This document shows, piece by piece, positions 1 to 9,847 of a stretch of DNA of 64,000 bases. The notes below the pieces were generated by a model, which did not search any database, was not told the DNA's origin, and saw only the letters and a list, made by a program, of their open reading frames with translations. Numbering within the stretch: the first letter of the stretch is position 1; every line of letters starts with the position of its first letter. The stretch comes from Chloroherpetonaceae bacterium (GTDB lineage: Bacteria; Bacteroidota; Chlorobiia; Chlorobiales; Thermochlorobacteraceae), in NCBI GenBank assembly GCA_033763895.1, contig JANRJQ010000004.1, forward strand, positions 895,074 through 959,073. The letters are read 5' to 3'. The position numbers were made by a program, and so were the translations under genes.

Positions 1-2
1 TT

Positions 3-1259
3 ATGAAACACACTCTGAAACCACTCTTTCTTTCGATTTTTCTCCTTATTTCAACTTCTCTTTCGGCACAGTGGACTTCAATTCAGGGGACATCTGATTT
101 TGGTATTTTTACCTTTCAATGGCACCGCGATACCTTGCTTGCCGGTGGTTACGAACAGATTTACAAAAGTCTTGATTCCGGTAAAACGTGGTCTCTCTAC
201 GGCTTTGTGTCTTCTGAAGATGACATTAGTTCCATAACTGACAACGCGACTCACACCTTTGCCGGCACCTTTTCCAAGGGCGTGTATTATTCCACCAATG
301 GTGGCAAAGATTGGATAGACTATTCACAAGGTCTTGAAGGATTGGGAGCAAAATCAATCTCCAGCCTTGTGATTCTGGGCGATTCCATTTATGCTGCCAC
401 ACAGGGCGAAGGTGTATTTGTCAGTAATCTTAAAGCTCTTTCGGGGTGGAGCAATTACCGCGAAGGCATGTTTTCGGCGGTGACTTATGTGGTGAATGCA
501 ATGACCGCTGTAAACGACACTTTAGTTTTAGGAGCCGGAGCGAATGGCGCGATTCAATATCGCAAACGTGGCGCAGCTCAGTGGGAATATGTTGATTTGC
601 AACAGAATGCCGTTGGTCTAACAGCCAATGATTTTGCCATTCATAAAGGTGCGTTATTTGTAGGCAGTGGGGTTGTTCCTGCCGCTTTTCGCAGTTTTAA
701 CTCGGGTAAGACTTGGGAAAACTGTGCATCGGGTCTTCAAGGCGGAATTTTTCCAAAAATTGTCTCAAACGGCTCTGTTCTTTTTTATGCGGGTAACTCA
801 GCGTCGGGTGTTGTTCGAATTTCAGCAAGCACGAATGACGGCGACTCTTGGCAACTGCTTGATACCGAATCGCCGACGACACTCGCCGCAATGATTCCCA
901 TCGGAAATCGTCTTTTGGTTTCGCGCACACAAGGCTTGTATTGGTTTGATGCAACGCTTTTATCAGCACCAAAACCTCTTCCGGTGAAGCCCGTTCAAGA
1001 TTTTGTGCTTCATCAGAATTTTCCGAATCCTTTTAATCCTTCCACAACCATATCGTTCCAATTATTGCGACCTTCTTCCATCACCCTTGAGGTATTTGAT
1101 GCCATTGGTCGAAAGGTTGAAACCTTAGCACAAGGTTTTCGCTCGGCGGGGCTTTATCAAGAAACATTTCAAGGGAAAGCTCTTTCAAGCGGTATGTATT
1201 TATATCTTCTTAAAACAGGCTCGTCTTCTCAAACCCAACGAATGTTGCTCATCAAATGA
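3..1259 (+). CDS. T9SS-sorted secreted protein, beta-propeller-like
   Basis: A secreted protein of 418 residues, probably exported by Sec and then by the type IX secretion system to the cell surface. Residues 1-22 form a signal peptide ending in SLSAQ. The middle (about 25-320) has repeated segments such as SLDSGKTW, STNGGKDW and SFNSGKTW, spaced like the blades of a BNR/sialidase-type or photosystem-II-stability-like beta-propeller. The last ~80 residues contain FPNPFNPSTTISF and end in a basic MLLIK, the usual T9SS type A sorting domain. The ATG at position 3 is immediately followed by a good signal peptide, so the gene appears complete. It overlaps the next gene by 4 bases (ATGA), so the two are likely co-translated. 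The ligand or substrate cannot be told from the sequence. Confidence 0.85.
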   Translation: MKHTLKPLFLSIFLLISTSLSAQWTSIQGTSDFGIFTFQWHRDTLLAGGYEQIYKSLDSGKTWSLYGFVSSEDDISSITDNATHTFAGTFSKGVYYSTNGGKDWIDYSQGLEGLGAKSISSLVILGDSIYAATQGEGVFVSNLKALSGWSNYREGMFSAVTYVVNAMTAVNDTLVLGAGANGAIQYRKRGAAQWEYVDLQQNAVGLTANDFAIHKGALFVGSGVVPAAFRSFNSGKTWENCASGLQGGIFPKIVSNGSVLFYAGNSASGVVRISASTNDGDSWQLLDTESPTTLAAMIPIGNRLLVSRTQGLYWFDATLLSAPKPLPVKPVQDFVLHQNFPNPFNPSTTISFQLLRPSSITLEVFDAIGRKVETLAQGFRSAGLYQETFQGKALSSGMYLYLLKTGSSSQTQRMLLIK

Positions 1260-2635
1260 AATCACTCATTTTATTCTTTTCACTCGTTGTTTTACTTAAG
1301 GATTCACTCGCACAAGAGTGGCGTGGCTTCGCTTTGAGCTCTCGGTACCGTTATAACACTCAGCATATTGCTTTTGCTGATATGAATAATGATGGAAAGA
1401 TTGACTTGATTCGGAGCGGGTCGCAATCCGTTACGGTACTATTAGGTAATGGTTCGGGGCAGTTTTCGCATTTGGCAAGTTGGAATGTAGGGAAACGGCA
1501 CCAGCAATTGGCCACGGCGGATTTGGATGCAGATGGCAATACCGATTTACTTGTCTCTGATTATGATCAAAATTGCTTTTATATTTTTTATGGTCTTGGA
1601 GATGGCTTAACCACTGCGGGTTATAAGTACACCCTTGGCGGACATGCGCGTCACTTAGCAGTTGCGGATTTTAATGACGATGGTATTCTCGATATTCTGG
1701 CTGTTCACCTTGGCTCAAATCAACCCATTCATGTCTATCAATTTTTCGGAAACGGAACACGCAATTTCCCGACGCCTGTAGTTATTGCCACTGAAGAGCC
1801 GGCATCGCGAGAGTTAAAACTTGCCGATTTTAATAAGGATGGAAAAATTGATGTTTTCTTTTCTCTATCGAGTATTGCCGCAGGATTTATTCTTTACTGC
1901 AAAAGCGATGGCACTCTCTCAAGCCCTGTGTATATGGCACCATTTCATGAAAATGAAATAAGTATGGGTGCCACAATCGCCGATTTTAATAAAGATGGAA
2001 TTCTCGATTGGGCTTATGCCCGATTCGGCGACTTTGCGCTTCGCATAGGGACGCCTGAAGGAAAGTTTCATCTTGTCGATTCTATTCCCAATACTTCACC
2101 CTTTGATATTGAAGCGGCCGATATTGATCTTGATGGAGTTTACGATTTATTCTATGCGCATAACGATTCACTAAGCTACTCCTTGCATAACGGCTCAACA
2201 CCGTTCACAAAGTTTATTGCGCTTCATCAAAGCCCTCGGATTCCAAAATTCGTTTCTGTTGACATTAACAAAGATCGCTTTATGGATATCGTTTCATTCG
2301 ACACTGATTCGATATTTGTTTATTTGAATCTTGGAAATTCACTTCAAAGCCCGGAAGAGCCCCAAAAGCCAATAGCTTTTGAACTTGAACAAAATTTTCC
2401 AAATCCGTTTAACCCTTCAACCACAATTCGTTACAAGATTGAAGGCTCGACTTTCTTAACACTCGAGGTATTTGACATGTTAGGAAAGAAAGTGGCTACA
2501 CTTGCCAATGAATTCAAGCCTGCTGGAAGCTATGAGGTTCAGTTTCAAGCGCGTGGGCTTGCAAGTGGGTTATATTTTTATCGGTTGAAAGCCGGTTCTT
2601 TTCAGGAATCAAAAAAAATGCTTTTGCTCAAATAG
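1256..2635 (+). CDS. T9SS-sorted FG-GAP/VCBS-repeat protein
   Basis: A secreted 459-residue protein with a short signal peptide (residues 1-19, ending in LKDSLAQ). It carries seven calcium-loop type repeats of the VCBS/FG-GAP family: ADMNNDGKIDL, ADLDADGNTDL, ADFNDDGILDI, ADFNKDGKIDV, ADFNKDGILDW, ADIDLDGVYDL and VDINKDRFMDI. Such DxDxDG loops bind Ca2+ within integrin-like beta-propellers. The C-terminus has NFPNPFNPSTTIRY and ends in KKMLLLK, a T9SS type A sorting domain. The start codon overlaps the stop of the preceding T9SS protein, so both belong to one transcript and may work together at the cell surface. No enzymatic motif is visible; adhesion or binding is the likely role. Confidence 0.87.
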   Translation: MKSLILFFSLVVLLKDSLAQEWRGFALSSRYRYNTQHIAFADMNNDGKIDLIRSGSQSVTVLLGNGSGQFSHLASWNVGKRHQQLATADLDADGNTDLLVSDYDQNCFYIFYGLGDGLTTAGYKYTLGGHARHLAVADFNDDGILDILAVHLGSNQPIHVYQFFGNGTRNFPTPVVIATEEPASRELKLADFNKDGKIDVFFSLSSIAAGFILYCKSDGTLSSPVYMAPFHENEISMGATIADFNKDGILDWAYARFGDFALRIGTPEGKFHLVDSIPNTSPFDIEAADIDLDGVYDLFYAHNDSLSYSLHNGSTPFTKFIALHQSPRIPKFVSVDINKDRFMDIVSFDTDSIFVYLNLGNSLQSPEEPQKPIAFELEQNFPNPFNPSTTIRYKIEGSTFLTLEVFDMLGKKVATLANEFKPAGSYEVQFQARGLASGLYFYRLKAGSFQESKKMLLLK

Positions 2636-2779
2636 TGCCTTTCGTAACGGATTGGGTCTCAGTTTCTTGATCTTTGAATTCTGTCTAAGTAAGGCTTATC
2701 CCAAAATTCATCTTCTCCTTTCCTAAAAATCTCGCTACGTTTGTCAAGCGAAAGATTAACGTTTTTTTAGGAGAATACA

Positions 2780-5700
2780 ATGAACAAAAAGCCGAGTATC
2801 GCCGTCGTTCTCTCGATGGAGCAATACAGCCACCGTATTTGGCAAGATGTGGCAAAAAAGTTGGAAGATGTTTGTACCCTCAGGTGGTGTCACGATTTTG
2901 AACTGCTCGATTCTCCCGAAAAAGCCCGCGACATCATCTCAACCGCCGATGCTTTATTTGCGAGCATGATTGTGTTTAAGGATCATGCCGATGCACTCAA
3001 GTCTTTCATTGACACCGAGAAAACAAAATCGATTATTGTTGTTGATTCTATGCCCGAAGCGGCAGCTCTGACAAAGCTTGGGAAGTTTACCCAAAGCGGA
3101 AAAGGTATGCCCGAAGGCATGAAGAAGATTGTTCGCTTGCTTGTAAAGGGGCGCGATGAAGATTCACTTTATGGGTATATCAAACTTCAAAAAATTGTTC
3201 GACTTGCCTTGCCGTTCCTCCCCGAAAAAGCACGCGATTTCAAAAACTGGATGAGCATATATAATTATTGGACTCAGCCTATTGGTGAAAATATCGAAAG
3301 TATGTTTCGCCTGCTTTTGAAAGAGTATCATCAAGTTCCTACAGAGCCAAAGCCTGCTGTTGTGATTCCAACGATGGGCGTTTATCACCCGAAGTCATCA
3401 TCCTATTTCAAAGATGCAGCCCACTTTATTCAATGGTATAAAAAAGAACAAAAGAAACAGGGTAAATCGATTGACGGCAAAAAGCGCATCGGGATTATTC
3501 TCATGCGTAAACATCTTTTGCAGGATAATCTTTACATCAACCAACTCATTGAAGCATTTGAATCGGCAGATATGGTTCCGATTCCTTGTTTTGTAATGGG
3601 TGTTGAGGCACATGTGGTGGTTCGAGAGTGGCTTCAGCACGAAAAAATTGATGTGTTGATTAACACGATTGGCTTTGGACTTGTGGGCGGCCCGGCAGGT
3701 TCTACCAAGCCCGATGCTTCAAGACATTTTGCAGAGGAAATTCTTTCGAACCTGAATGTGCCATATATCGTCTCGCAACCTTTATTTGTTCAACAAGTTG
3801 GCGATTGGACTCGCAACGGTGTTGGCTCGATGCACAGCGCCGTTACATTTGCCATTCCTGAATTGGATGGTGCGATTGCACCAATTGTTTTCGGAGGCTT
3901 AGCAAAGGGGCGTTTAATTACTATTCCCGATAGGCTTAAGCGACTTACGGGGCTGGTTTCAAAATTGGCTGACTTGCGCCGAAAGGCCAACCACGAAAAG
4001 AAACTTGCGTTTGTGGTGTATGACTACCCACCCGGTTTAGGAAAAAAAGCCACGGCAGCCTTGCTCAATGTTCCGCGTTCGCTACTTTCTATTCTAAATC
4101 ACCTTAAAGAAGAGGGTTACGATGTTGGTGAAATCCCCGCGACTGCCGAAGAGCTTTTTGAAATGATTGACCGCACCACCTCTTATGAAACCGCGCTAAG
4201 TTCTCGAACCGCTCAAGGGTTCACCCAAAAAGAGTATTGGCAAAGTGTTTCTACGAAAGAACAGCAACGAATTACCAAACGGTGGGGCGAATTCCCGGGC
4301 GACATCGCGCCACTGCGCGATGGCTCGGTGTTTATCGGCGGCTTGCGTTTTGGAAATATTTTTATTGGGGTTCAACCGAAGCTTGGCGTATCCGGAGACC
4401 CGATGCGACTTCTTTTTGATAAAGCCAATACCCCGCATCATCAGTATATCTCGTTTTATCGGTGGATAAGCCGAAGCTTTAAGGCCGATGCCTTAATTCA
4501 TGTGGGAATGCACGGCTCGGTAGAGTGGCTTCCGGGGTTGCAATTGGGCGTGAATAATCGCTCTTGGTCAGACGCATTGCTGGGCGAAGTTCCTCATTTT
4601 TATCTCTACCCAATCAATAACCCAAGCGAAGCCAATCTGGCCAAGCGCCGCGGTTATGCCACAATGATTTCGCACATCATTCCACCGCTTCAACGCGCAG
4701 GCCTTTATCAAGAATTGCATACCATTAAAGAATTGATTTCCGATTTTCGAGAAGGTCGTGCAACCACACTTGAAATGGAGGAACTTGTGCTCCCAAAGGC
4801 TGAAGCGATGAATCTTTATGACGATTGCCCAAGACTATCGCAAGAGCCGATTGGGGATTATATCCTTCGCCTTTCGACATATCTCACCGAACTTGAATCA
4901 CGATTAATCTCTGCCTCGCTTCATACTTTCGGAGAATCGATTCCTGTTGAAAGTCAAAAGATTACCATTTTAGAATGGCTCAAGGCAACGGACGATGCCA
5001 AGGGTATTTTTTCGTTTATCCTTTCTTCATATACCCAACCGCATTCTTTTTCCTCCTATCCTGCGTTATGCCAAAGCGCGAGACAAGGTCAGCAGGTAGC
5101 GGACGAATTACGCACCGCCATTGAGCGCGTTTGTGAGCATTGGGTTGATGATATTCTTGCTACACCGAATCCCTCAATTCATCATGCTGAAACAGTTTTG
5201 AAATCCCTCATGCGGCAGTCAACTTTACCAGTAAACGCTCGAGGCATTGTTGAAGGAACACTTACATCCGTTTTGAAAATGCGATCCTTACTCGGCGATC
5301 AATCGCATGAACTAAAAGCCTTGATTCGTGGGCTTCGGGGTGAATACTTGCCTTCCGGCGCAGGCGGCGATATTATTCGAGACGGCTTTGGCGTTTTACC
5401 AACGGGCAGAAATATTCATGCAATGGACCCGTGGCGAATTCCTTCTGAGGTGGCGTTTCGGCGAGGAACAAAAATTGCTGATGAACTCATTGCCAAGCAT
5501 TTGGCTGAAACAGGCTCCTACCCTGAAAGCATTGCCACCGTTTTTTGGGGTTTAGACACCATCAAAACCCGCGGAGAGGCTATCGCAATTGCGGTTCGCT
5601 TGATGGGCGCTGAGCCGGCTTATGATGGTCAAGGAAAAATCAGCCACTTTGCGCTTACCCCTCTTGCTACACTTGGACGTCCGAGAATTGATGTGGTGAT

Positions 5701-6583
5701 GCAGCTCTCACCGGTGTTTCGCGATACTTTTTCAGTTGTGATGGATCATCTCGATAAATTGGTTCGGCTGGCTGCAAAAGCTGAAGAACCTTTGGAGATG
5801 AATTTTATTCGCAAGCATTCTGAGGCGGCGATGCAAAGCGGTGCGACGTTTGAGAGCGCTACAGCGCGGCTCTTTACGCAGTCTCAAGGCCAATACGGCA
5901 CCTATGTTGATGATATGATTGAAGACTCGGCGTGGCAATCGGAAGAAGATTTAGATCATACATTCATTCGCCGCAATGCCTTTACATACGGGGGGAAGCG
6001 AGGAGGAAAGGCCGAATCGCAAATCTTGGATGGGCTTATGAAAACTGTCACGCGAGTGGTTCATCAAGTGGATTCAGTTGAATTCGGAATCTCTGATATT
6101 GACCATTACTTTTCAACGTCAGGCTCGCTTCAATTGGCCGCAAAACGACGCGGAAATTCATCCACAAAATTGAATTATGTTGAATCCTTCACTGCCGAAA
6201 CGAAGATTATGGATGTGAAAGAGGCGTTGCGGGTTGAATATCGAACGAAGTTTTTGAATCCGAAGTGGTTTGAGGGAATGATCAAGCAAGGGCGAAGCGG
6301 TGCCACGGAAATTTCCAATCGAATGACTTATATGCTTGGATGGGATGCTGTTACCGAAAGCGTTGATGATTGGGTTTACACCAAAACAGCCGAAACCTAC
6401 GCTCTGAATCCGGAGATTCGCGAAAAGCTTGAGGCGTTGAACCCCGAAGCGATGAAGAATATTGTGGGCAGGCTTTTGGAAGCTTCAGGACGTGGTATGT
6501 GGAAAGCCGATGAAGATTTGCTTGATAAGCTTCGCGATATTTATGCCGATCTTGAAGACAGGTTAGAAGGAATTAAAGTATGA
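2780..6583 (+). CDS. bchH: Magnesium chelatase subunit H (bacteriochlorophyll synthesis)
   Basis: This 1267-residue protein is the porphyrin-binding catalytic subunit of Mg-chelatase, which with BchI and BchD inserts Mg2+ into protoporphyrin IX in the cytoplasm using ATP. The length matches the BchH/CobN family. Recognisable parts include an N-terminal DUF3479-like region (about residues 1-160), then CobN/Mg-chelatase stretches such as HVGMHGSVEWLPG, LPTGRNIHAMDPWRIPS and FRDTFSVVMDHLD. AGGAG at 2769-2773 lies six bases before the ATG, fixing the start. bchI and bchD are not in the window. Green sulfur bacteria usually carry three paralogues (BchH, BchS, BchT); which one this is cannot be decided here. 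A short-chain dehydrogenase follows in the same direction after about 40 bases. Confidence 0.95.
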   Translation: MNKKPSIAVVLSMEQYSHRIWQDVAKKLEDVCTLRWCHDFELLDSPEKARDIISTADALFASMIVFKDHADALKSFIDTEKTKSIIVVDSMPEAAALTKLGKFTQSGKGMPEGMKKIVRLLVKGRDEDSLYGYIKLQKIVRLALPFLPEKARDFKNWMSIYNYWTQPIGENIESMFRLLLKEYHQVPTEPKPAVVIPTMGVYHPKSSSYFKDAAHFIQWYKKEQKKQGKSIDGKKRIGIILMRKHLLQDNLYINQLIEAFESADMVPIPCFVMGVEAHVVVREWLQHEKIDVLINTIGFGLVGGPAGSTKPDASRHFAEEILSNLNVPYIVSQPLFVQQVGDWTRNGVGSMHSAVTFAIPELDGAIAPIVFGGLAKGRLITIPDRLKRLTGLVSKLADLRRKANHEKKLAFVVYDYPPGLGKKATAALLNVPRSLLSILNHLKEEGYDVGEIPATAEELFEMIDRTTSYETALSSRTAQGFTQKEYWQSVSTKEQQRITKRWGEFPGDIAPLRDGSVFIGGLRFGNIFIGVQPKLGVSGDPMRLLFDKANTPHHQYISFYRWISRSFKADALIHVGMHGSVEWLPGLQLGVNNRSWSDALLGEVPHFYLYPINNPSEANLAKRRGYATMISHIIPPLQRAGLYQELHTIKELISDFREGRATTLEMEELVLPKAEAMNLYDDCPRLSQEPIGDYILRLSTYLTELESRLISASLHTFGESIPVESQKITILEWLKATDDAKGIFSFILSSYTQPHSFSSYPALCQSARQGQQVADELRTAIERVCEHWVDDILATPNPSIHHAETVLKSLMRQSTLPVNARGIVEGTLTSVLKMRSLLGDQSHELKALIRGLRGEYLPSGAGGDIIRDGFGVLPTGRNIHAMDPWRIPSEVAFRRGTKIADELIAKHLAETGSYPESIATVFWGLDTIKTRGEAIAIAVRLMGAEPAYDGQGKISHFALTPLATLGRPRIDVVMQLSPVFRDTFSVVMDHLDKLVRLAAKAEEPLEMNFIRKHSEAAMQSGATFESATARLFTQSQGQYGTYVDDMIEDSAWQSEEDLDHTFIRRNAFTYGGKRGGKAESQILDGLMKTVTRVVHQVDSVEFGISDIDHYFSTSGSLQLAAKRRGNSSTKLNYVESFTAETKIMDVKEALRVEYRTKFLNPKWFEGMIKQGRSGATEISNRMTYMLGWDAVTESVDDWVYTKTAETYALNPEIREKLEALNPEAMKNIVGRLLEASGRGMWKADEDLLDKLRDIYADLEDRLEGIKV

Positions 6584-6623
6584 AGTTTTATACATTACTT
6601 ATAAAATCAATTTGAATACACTT

Positions 6624-7373
6624 ATGAAACTTCACAATCATATTGCGATTGTTACCGGAGGTGCTTCCGGAATTGGGAAATCGTGTGCGGAATTATTTGC
6701 TGCAAATGGGGCAACGGTTGTTATTGCCGATATCAATGAATCGGAAGGGCATGAGGTTGCTAATCACTTAAAAGGCTTATTCATAAAGACTGATGTGACA
6801 AAGCCCGCCGAAGTCGAGGCCCTAATTCAAGCCACAGTGAATAAGTATGGTAAACTTGATATTCTGATGAACAATGCCGGTATGGATGGCGAGCAAAAAC
6901 CGATTGCCGATTGCACGCTTGAGAATTGGCGCGCTGTTGTGGATTTGAATTTGAATGCTGTTTTTTATGGAATGAAGTACGGCTTAGCTGTAATGGCCGC
7001 ACAAAAATCAGGCGTTATTCTAAACACCGCTTCGATTGCCGGATTAGTGGCCTTCCCAAATATTGCGGCTTATGGGGCGGCTAAAGCGGGAATTATTCAT
7101 CTGACAAAAACGGCAGCCATTGAATATGCCAAGTCGAACATTCGTGTCAATGCACTATGCCCAAGTGTGGTTAAAACACCACTCGTTGAGCATTTTATTG
7201 CCAGCACGCCCGACCCCGCCGCGACAAAAACTTGGTTTGAAAATTTTAATCCTTTGCCCGGAATGGTTACAACCCACAGCGTTGCGGATGCGGCACTTTT
7301 CTTGGTAAGTGATGATTCGAAATTTATCACGGGCACTGCACTCACGATTGATGGTGGTTTTACAGCTCAATAA
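6624..7373 (+). CDS. Short-chain dehydrogenase/reductase (SDR)
   Basis: A classical SDR oxidoreductase of 249 residues that would use NAD(P)H to reduce a carbonyl or oxidise an alcohol. The cofactor motif TGGASGIG is at residues 11-18, NNAG follows near 85, and the catalytic Ser-Tyr-Lys set lies in TASIAGLV and in the YGAAK (YxxxK) motif. The C-terminus ends FITGTALTIDGGFTAQ, typical of FabG-like enzymes. I chose the ATG at 6624; an in-frame TTG at 6612 would add four residues but has no advantage. It lies 40 bases after bchH with no visible terminator between them, so co-transcription with bchH is likely. A direct role in pigment synthesis is possible but not shown; the substrate is unknown. 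Confidence 0.88.
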   Translation: MKLHNHIAIVTGGASGIGKSCAELFAANGATVVIADINESEGHEVANHLKGLFIKTDVTKPAEVEALIQATVNKYGKLDILMNNAGMDGEQKPIADCTLENWRAVVDLNLNAVFYGMKYGLAVMAAQKSGVILNTASIAGLVAFPNIAAYGAAKAGIIHLTKTAAIEYAKSNIRVNALCPSVVKTPLVEHFIASTPDPAATKTWFENFNPLPGMVTTHSVADAALFLVSDDSKFITGTALTIDGGFTAQ

Positions 7374-7530
7374 TGAGATAATTCGTCAAAATTTTGAAGT
7401 GAGTATCAATAAGCGAATCATTGTTTTTAAATAATTTTAGAATAAGTGCTTGTCACTTTCGCACTCTTTCTCTAAACTTAAGGGTAGTACCAATGTTATT
7501 CTGTTATTAATCAATCATCGGAGGTATTTT

Positions 7531-7953
7531 ATGACAAAGAAATTTGAATTTCCTACGGAAGACCGTTTTCGTGCCGCAATTTATGAAAATATGGGTATGG
7601 CCATTTGCGTGACAGATGAGCACGGAAAGTTTGTCGAAGTCAATGACGCTTACACCAAGCTTTACGGATATACACGCGAAGAGCTACTTGGCAATCATTT
7701 TACTATGGTTGTTCCGGAACACTATCGCACACAAGCCGCACAAATTCATGATGCCTTTATGGCTGGTGCACCGGAAATGCCGGCTGAGTGGGTTGTCGTT
7801 CGCAAGGATGGCGCTTTACGCAACATTTATGTGGTTCCTACAATGATGGTGCGCGAAGGTATTCGATGCAAGGTTACGGCGATTGCCGATATTACGGAAT
7901 ACAAGCAAGTTCAATCTACCGTTAAAGCCCACGGCGAAACCGTAACTGCGTAA
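7531..7953 (+). CDS. Stand-alone PAS-domain protein
   Basis: A small 140-residue cytoplasmic protein that is almost entirely one PAS sensory domain (about residues 12-128): ENMGMAICVTDEHGKFVEVN, then the YGYTREELLG helix segment, a RKDGALRN strand, and ITEYKQVQ at the end. No kinase, cyclase or DNA-binding output domain is present. Many proteins of this kind signal by protein contact. The LOV flavin motif GRNCRFLQ is absent, so blue-light sensing through a cysteinyl-flavin is not supported. The ATG at 7531 has a strong GGAGG at 7520-7524; the reading frame extends upstream to a TTG at 7450, which lacks such a site. A strong terminator follows within 20 bases, so this is probably a single-gene unit at the end of the bchH region. 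Confidence 0.85.
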   Translation: MTKKFEFPTEDRFRAAIYENMGMAICVTDEHGKFVEVNDAYTKLYGYTREELLGNHFTMVVPEHYRTQAAQIHDAFMAGAPEMPAEWVVVRKDGALRNIYVVPTMMVREGIRCKVTAIADITEYKQVQSTVKAHGETVTA

Positions 7954-7970
7954 CTTTAATTTTTTTCTAT

Positions 7971-8000
7971 AAAAGTACCCTCAAAGGGTACTTTTTTTTT
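7971..8000 (+). terminator. Rho-independent terminator after the PAS gene
   Basis: A perfect 11-bp stem (7971-7981 with 7985-7995), a CAA loop, and a run of nine T from 7992. It lies 18 bases after the PAS stop codon. Confidence 0.9.
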
Positions 8001-8096
8001 AACCTACCCCTTACGGATTCCTCTTCAATTAATAGAGATGAAACATCTGCTTAACATAGGGTTAATGTAGACTCTCTATTATTGCACCGCTTTTCT

Positions 8097-8143
8097 GAAA
8101 GTGCCTTTATGGAAAATGCTAATAGTCAGTCTCCGGCACTTTC
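8097..8143. repeat. 9-bp inverted repeat in the intergenic region
   Basis: GAAAGTGCC at 8097-8105 is matched by GGCACTTTC at 8135-8143, with a 29-base loop. It sits between the terminator of the PAS gene and the PhoX-like gene start at 8216. It could fold in a 5' leader or be a protein-binding site. No known riboswitch was recognised. Confidence 0.4.
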
Positions 8144-8215
8144 TCCTAATTCCAATGATTTTCACACCGTCTGCAGTTTTTTTCTTTTAATTAACTAATT
8201 ATTCAACAAAAAAAT

Positions 8216-9781
8216 ATGAAAATTCAATCTCTATTGAAAAAAGCGACGCTCGGCATGATGCTAGGAAGCTCGGTGCTTTTTGGATGTAAGGAAGTAACCA
8301 ATGAACCCGCTTCTTTGGTTGAAGTCGGTCAAAAATCCGTAACACCAACTTTTGTAAGATCAATTGCGAATGGTGTTCAAGCGTTTACATTAATCAGCAG
8401 TGACGATACCTTGAAGGAATCTCCCAATTTTGTGTTTGGTGGGATGTCGGATGGTGCCGGTCTCTTAAAAAATTCCGATGGCACTTTCACCTTTATCAAC
8501 AATCATGAAGATAACTTTGCGGTTTCTCGTGTTACGCTTGATGTCACTTTCAAGCCCATTAAAGGCGATTATTTAATGACTTCAAACGATGGGCTATATC
8601 GCCTCTGCTCTGCTACAATGGTCACGCCTGAAGTTCACGGTGTTTCTGCCCCACAATACATTACTTGCGGAGAAACCGGTGCAGATTCACAAATTCATAT
8701 CGTTGATCCGTATGGCGCTCCTTCCGCAACCGACCGAATTGCGACAAACTTTGGATATTGGAGCACCGAGAATGCCGTTACCTTACCCAAAAACACCTAC
8801 GCTAATAAGACTGTTACCATCATCGGCGACGATGATTTTCAAGCCAGTGGCGAAATTGCGCTTTATGTGGGTGAAGGAAACGGAAACTTTGATGATGGAA
8901 AGCTCTATGTGATGAGCCGTACCGATAATGTTCGCCGTGAACGCGCCAATGTTGTTGGACAAACTTACAATGTCGAATTCCGCGAAATCACCAATCCTAA
9001 AACCCGCGCTGCTGCAGAGTTTAATCAACAAGCCACCGCGCTCAATGCCATTTCTTTTGGACGGGTTGAAGATTTGGATTATCGAAAAGGTTCTGACGCC
9101 GCAGCTACAGAAATTTATTTCTGCGTAACCGGTCAGCAATGGGGAACAGGAATTAATGCCGATAGTTCGCGCACAATGTACGGCCGCGTTTATCGCTTAA
9201 AACTTAATCCAAGCAATCCATTAGCAGGAACGCTTGAAGTGGTATTTGATGGCGATGATGTAGCAGGGCCAGCAAAGGAATTTATGAATGTCGATAATAT
9301 TTGCGTGACCGATAACTATGTCTATATCCAAGAAGATCCGAATCGCTACCGTTCAGGAACTGTTTTTAACAGCACGCGCCAAAATCATGATCCGCGTATT
9401 TATCAATGGCAAATTGGAACGCCAACCACCTCTATTTCAACCTTTTTAGAAGTTGGCCCGCCGAGAGATGGTGGTGCTTTGCAAGCAAAGTATCTCGCCG
9501 CTCAAAACCCGAACGGTGCGGTCAACAATTGGTTCGTTGGCTCTGATGGACGGTTAGCCATCGGTGACTGGGAATACGGAGCGATGATTGATGTTTCAAA
9601 AGAAACCGGAAAACCCGGCACCTTTTTGGTTTGCGTTCAATCGCATACTTGGAGACAAGGTGGCGTTAATCCCGGGCGCGATTTCCGCAACCCCGATAAA
9701 GGAACTTTAGCCGCCGCTCAAACACCAACCAATCTTGGTGAAGGCAGCTATGTGTTAATTTTAACCAATGTTCCCCGATAA
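8216..9781 (+). CDS. PhoX-like (DUF839-type) lipoprotein
   Basis: A 521-residue exported lipoprotein. The N-terminus is a lipobox signal (LGSSVLFGC, Cys near residue 24), so it is likely anchored to a membrane facing the periplasm or the surface. The body resembles the DUF839/PhoX family, which folds as a beta-propeller and includes Ca-Fe alkaline phosphatases: FGGMSDGAGLL and FINNHEDN near the start, then GRVYRLKLNP and EFMNVDNICVTDNYVYIQED later. I could not confirm the metal ligands of true PhoX, so phosphatase activity is uncertain. It has its own terminator and is followed by a di-haem peroxidase 66 bases away in the same direction. An unrelated propeller-type esterase or binding protein is the main alternative. 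Confidence 0.6.
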   Translation: MKIQSLLKKATLGMMLGSSVLFGCKEVTNEPASLVEVGQKSVTPTFVRSIANGVQAFTLISSDDTLKESPNFVFGGMSDGAGLLKNSDGTFTFINNHEDNFAVSRVTLDVTFKPIKGDYLMTSNDGLYRLCSATMVTPEVHGVSAPQYITCGETGADSQIHIVDPYGAPSATDRIATNFGYWSTENAVTLPKNTYANKTVTIIGDDDFQASGEIALYVGEGNGNFDDGKLYVMSRTDNVRRERANVVGQTYNVEFREITNPKTRAAAEFNQQATALNAISFGRVEDLDYRKGSDAAATEIYFCVTGQQWGTGINADSSRTMYGRVYRLKLNPSNPLAGTLEVVFDGDDVAGPAKEFMNVDNICVTDNYVYIQEDPNRYRSGTVFNSTRQNHDPRIYQWQIGTPTTSISTFLEVGPPRDGGALQAKYLAAQNPNGAVNNWFVGSDGRLAIGDWEYGAMIDVSKETGKPGTFLVCVQSHTWRQGGVNPGRDFRNPDKGTLAAAQTPTNLGEGSYVLILTNVPR

Positions 9782-9803
9782 GTTTACATTACGATTTGTT
9801 TAC

Positions 9804-9830
9804 AAAAGAGCCGCAATTGCGGCTCTTTTT
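9804..9830 (+). terminator. Rho-independent terminator after the PhoX-like gene
   Basis: A perfect stem (9804-9814 with 9819-9829), an AATT loop and terminal T-run. The A-run on the other side means it could work in both directions. Confidence 0.88.
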
Positions 9831-9847
9831 CATCCAATACAACCTTC

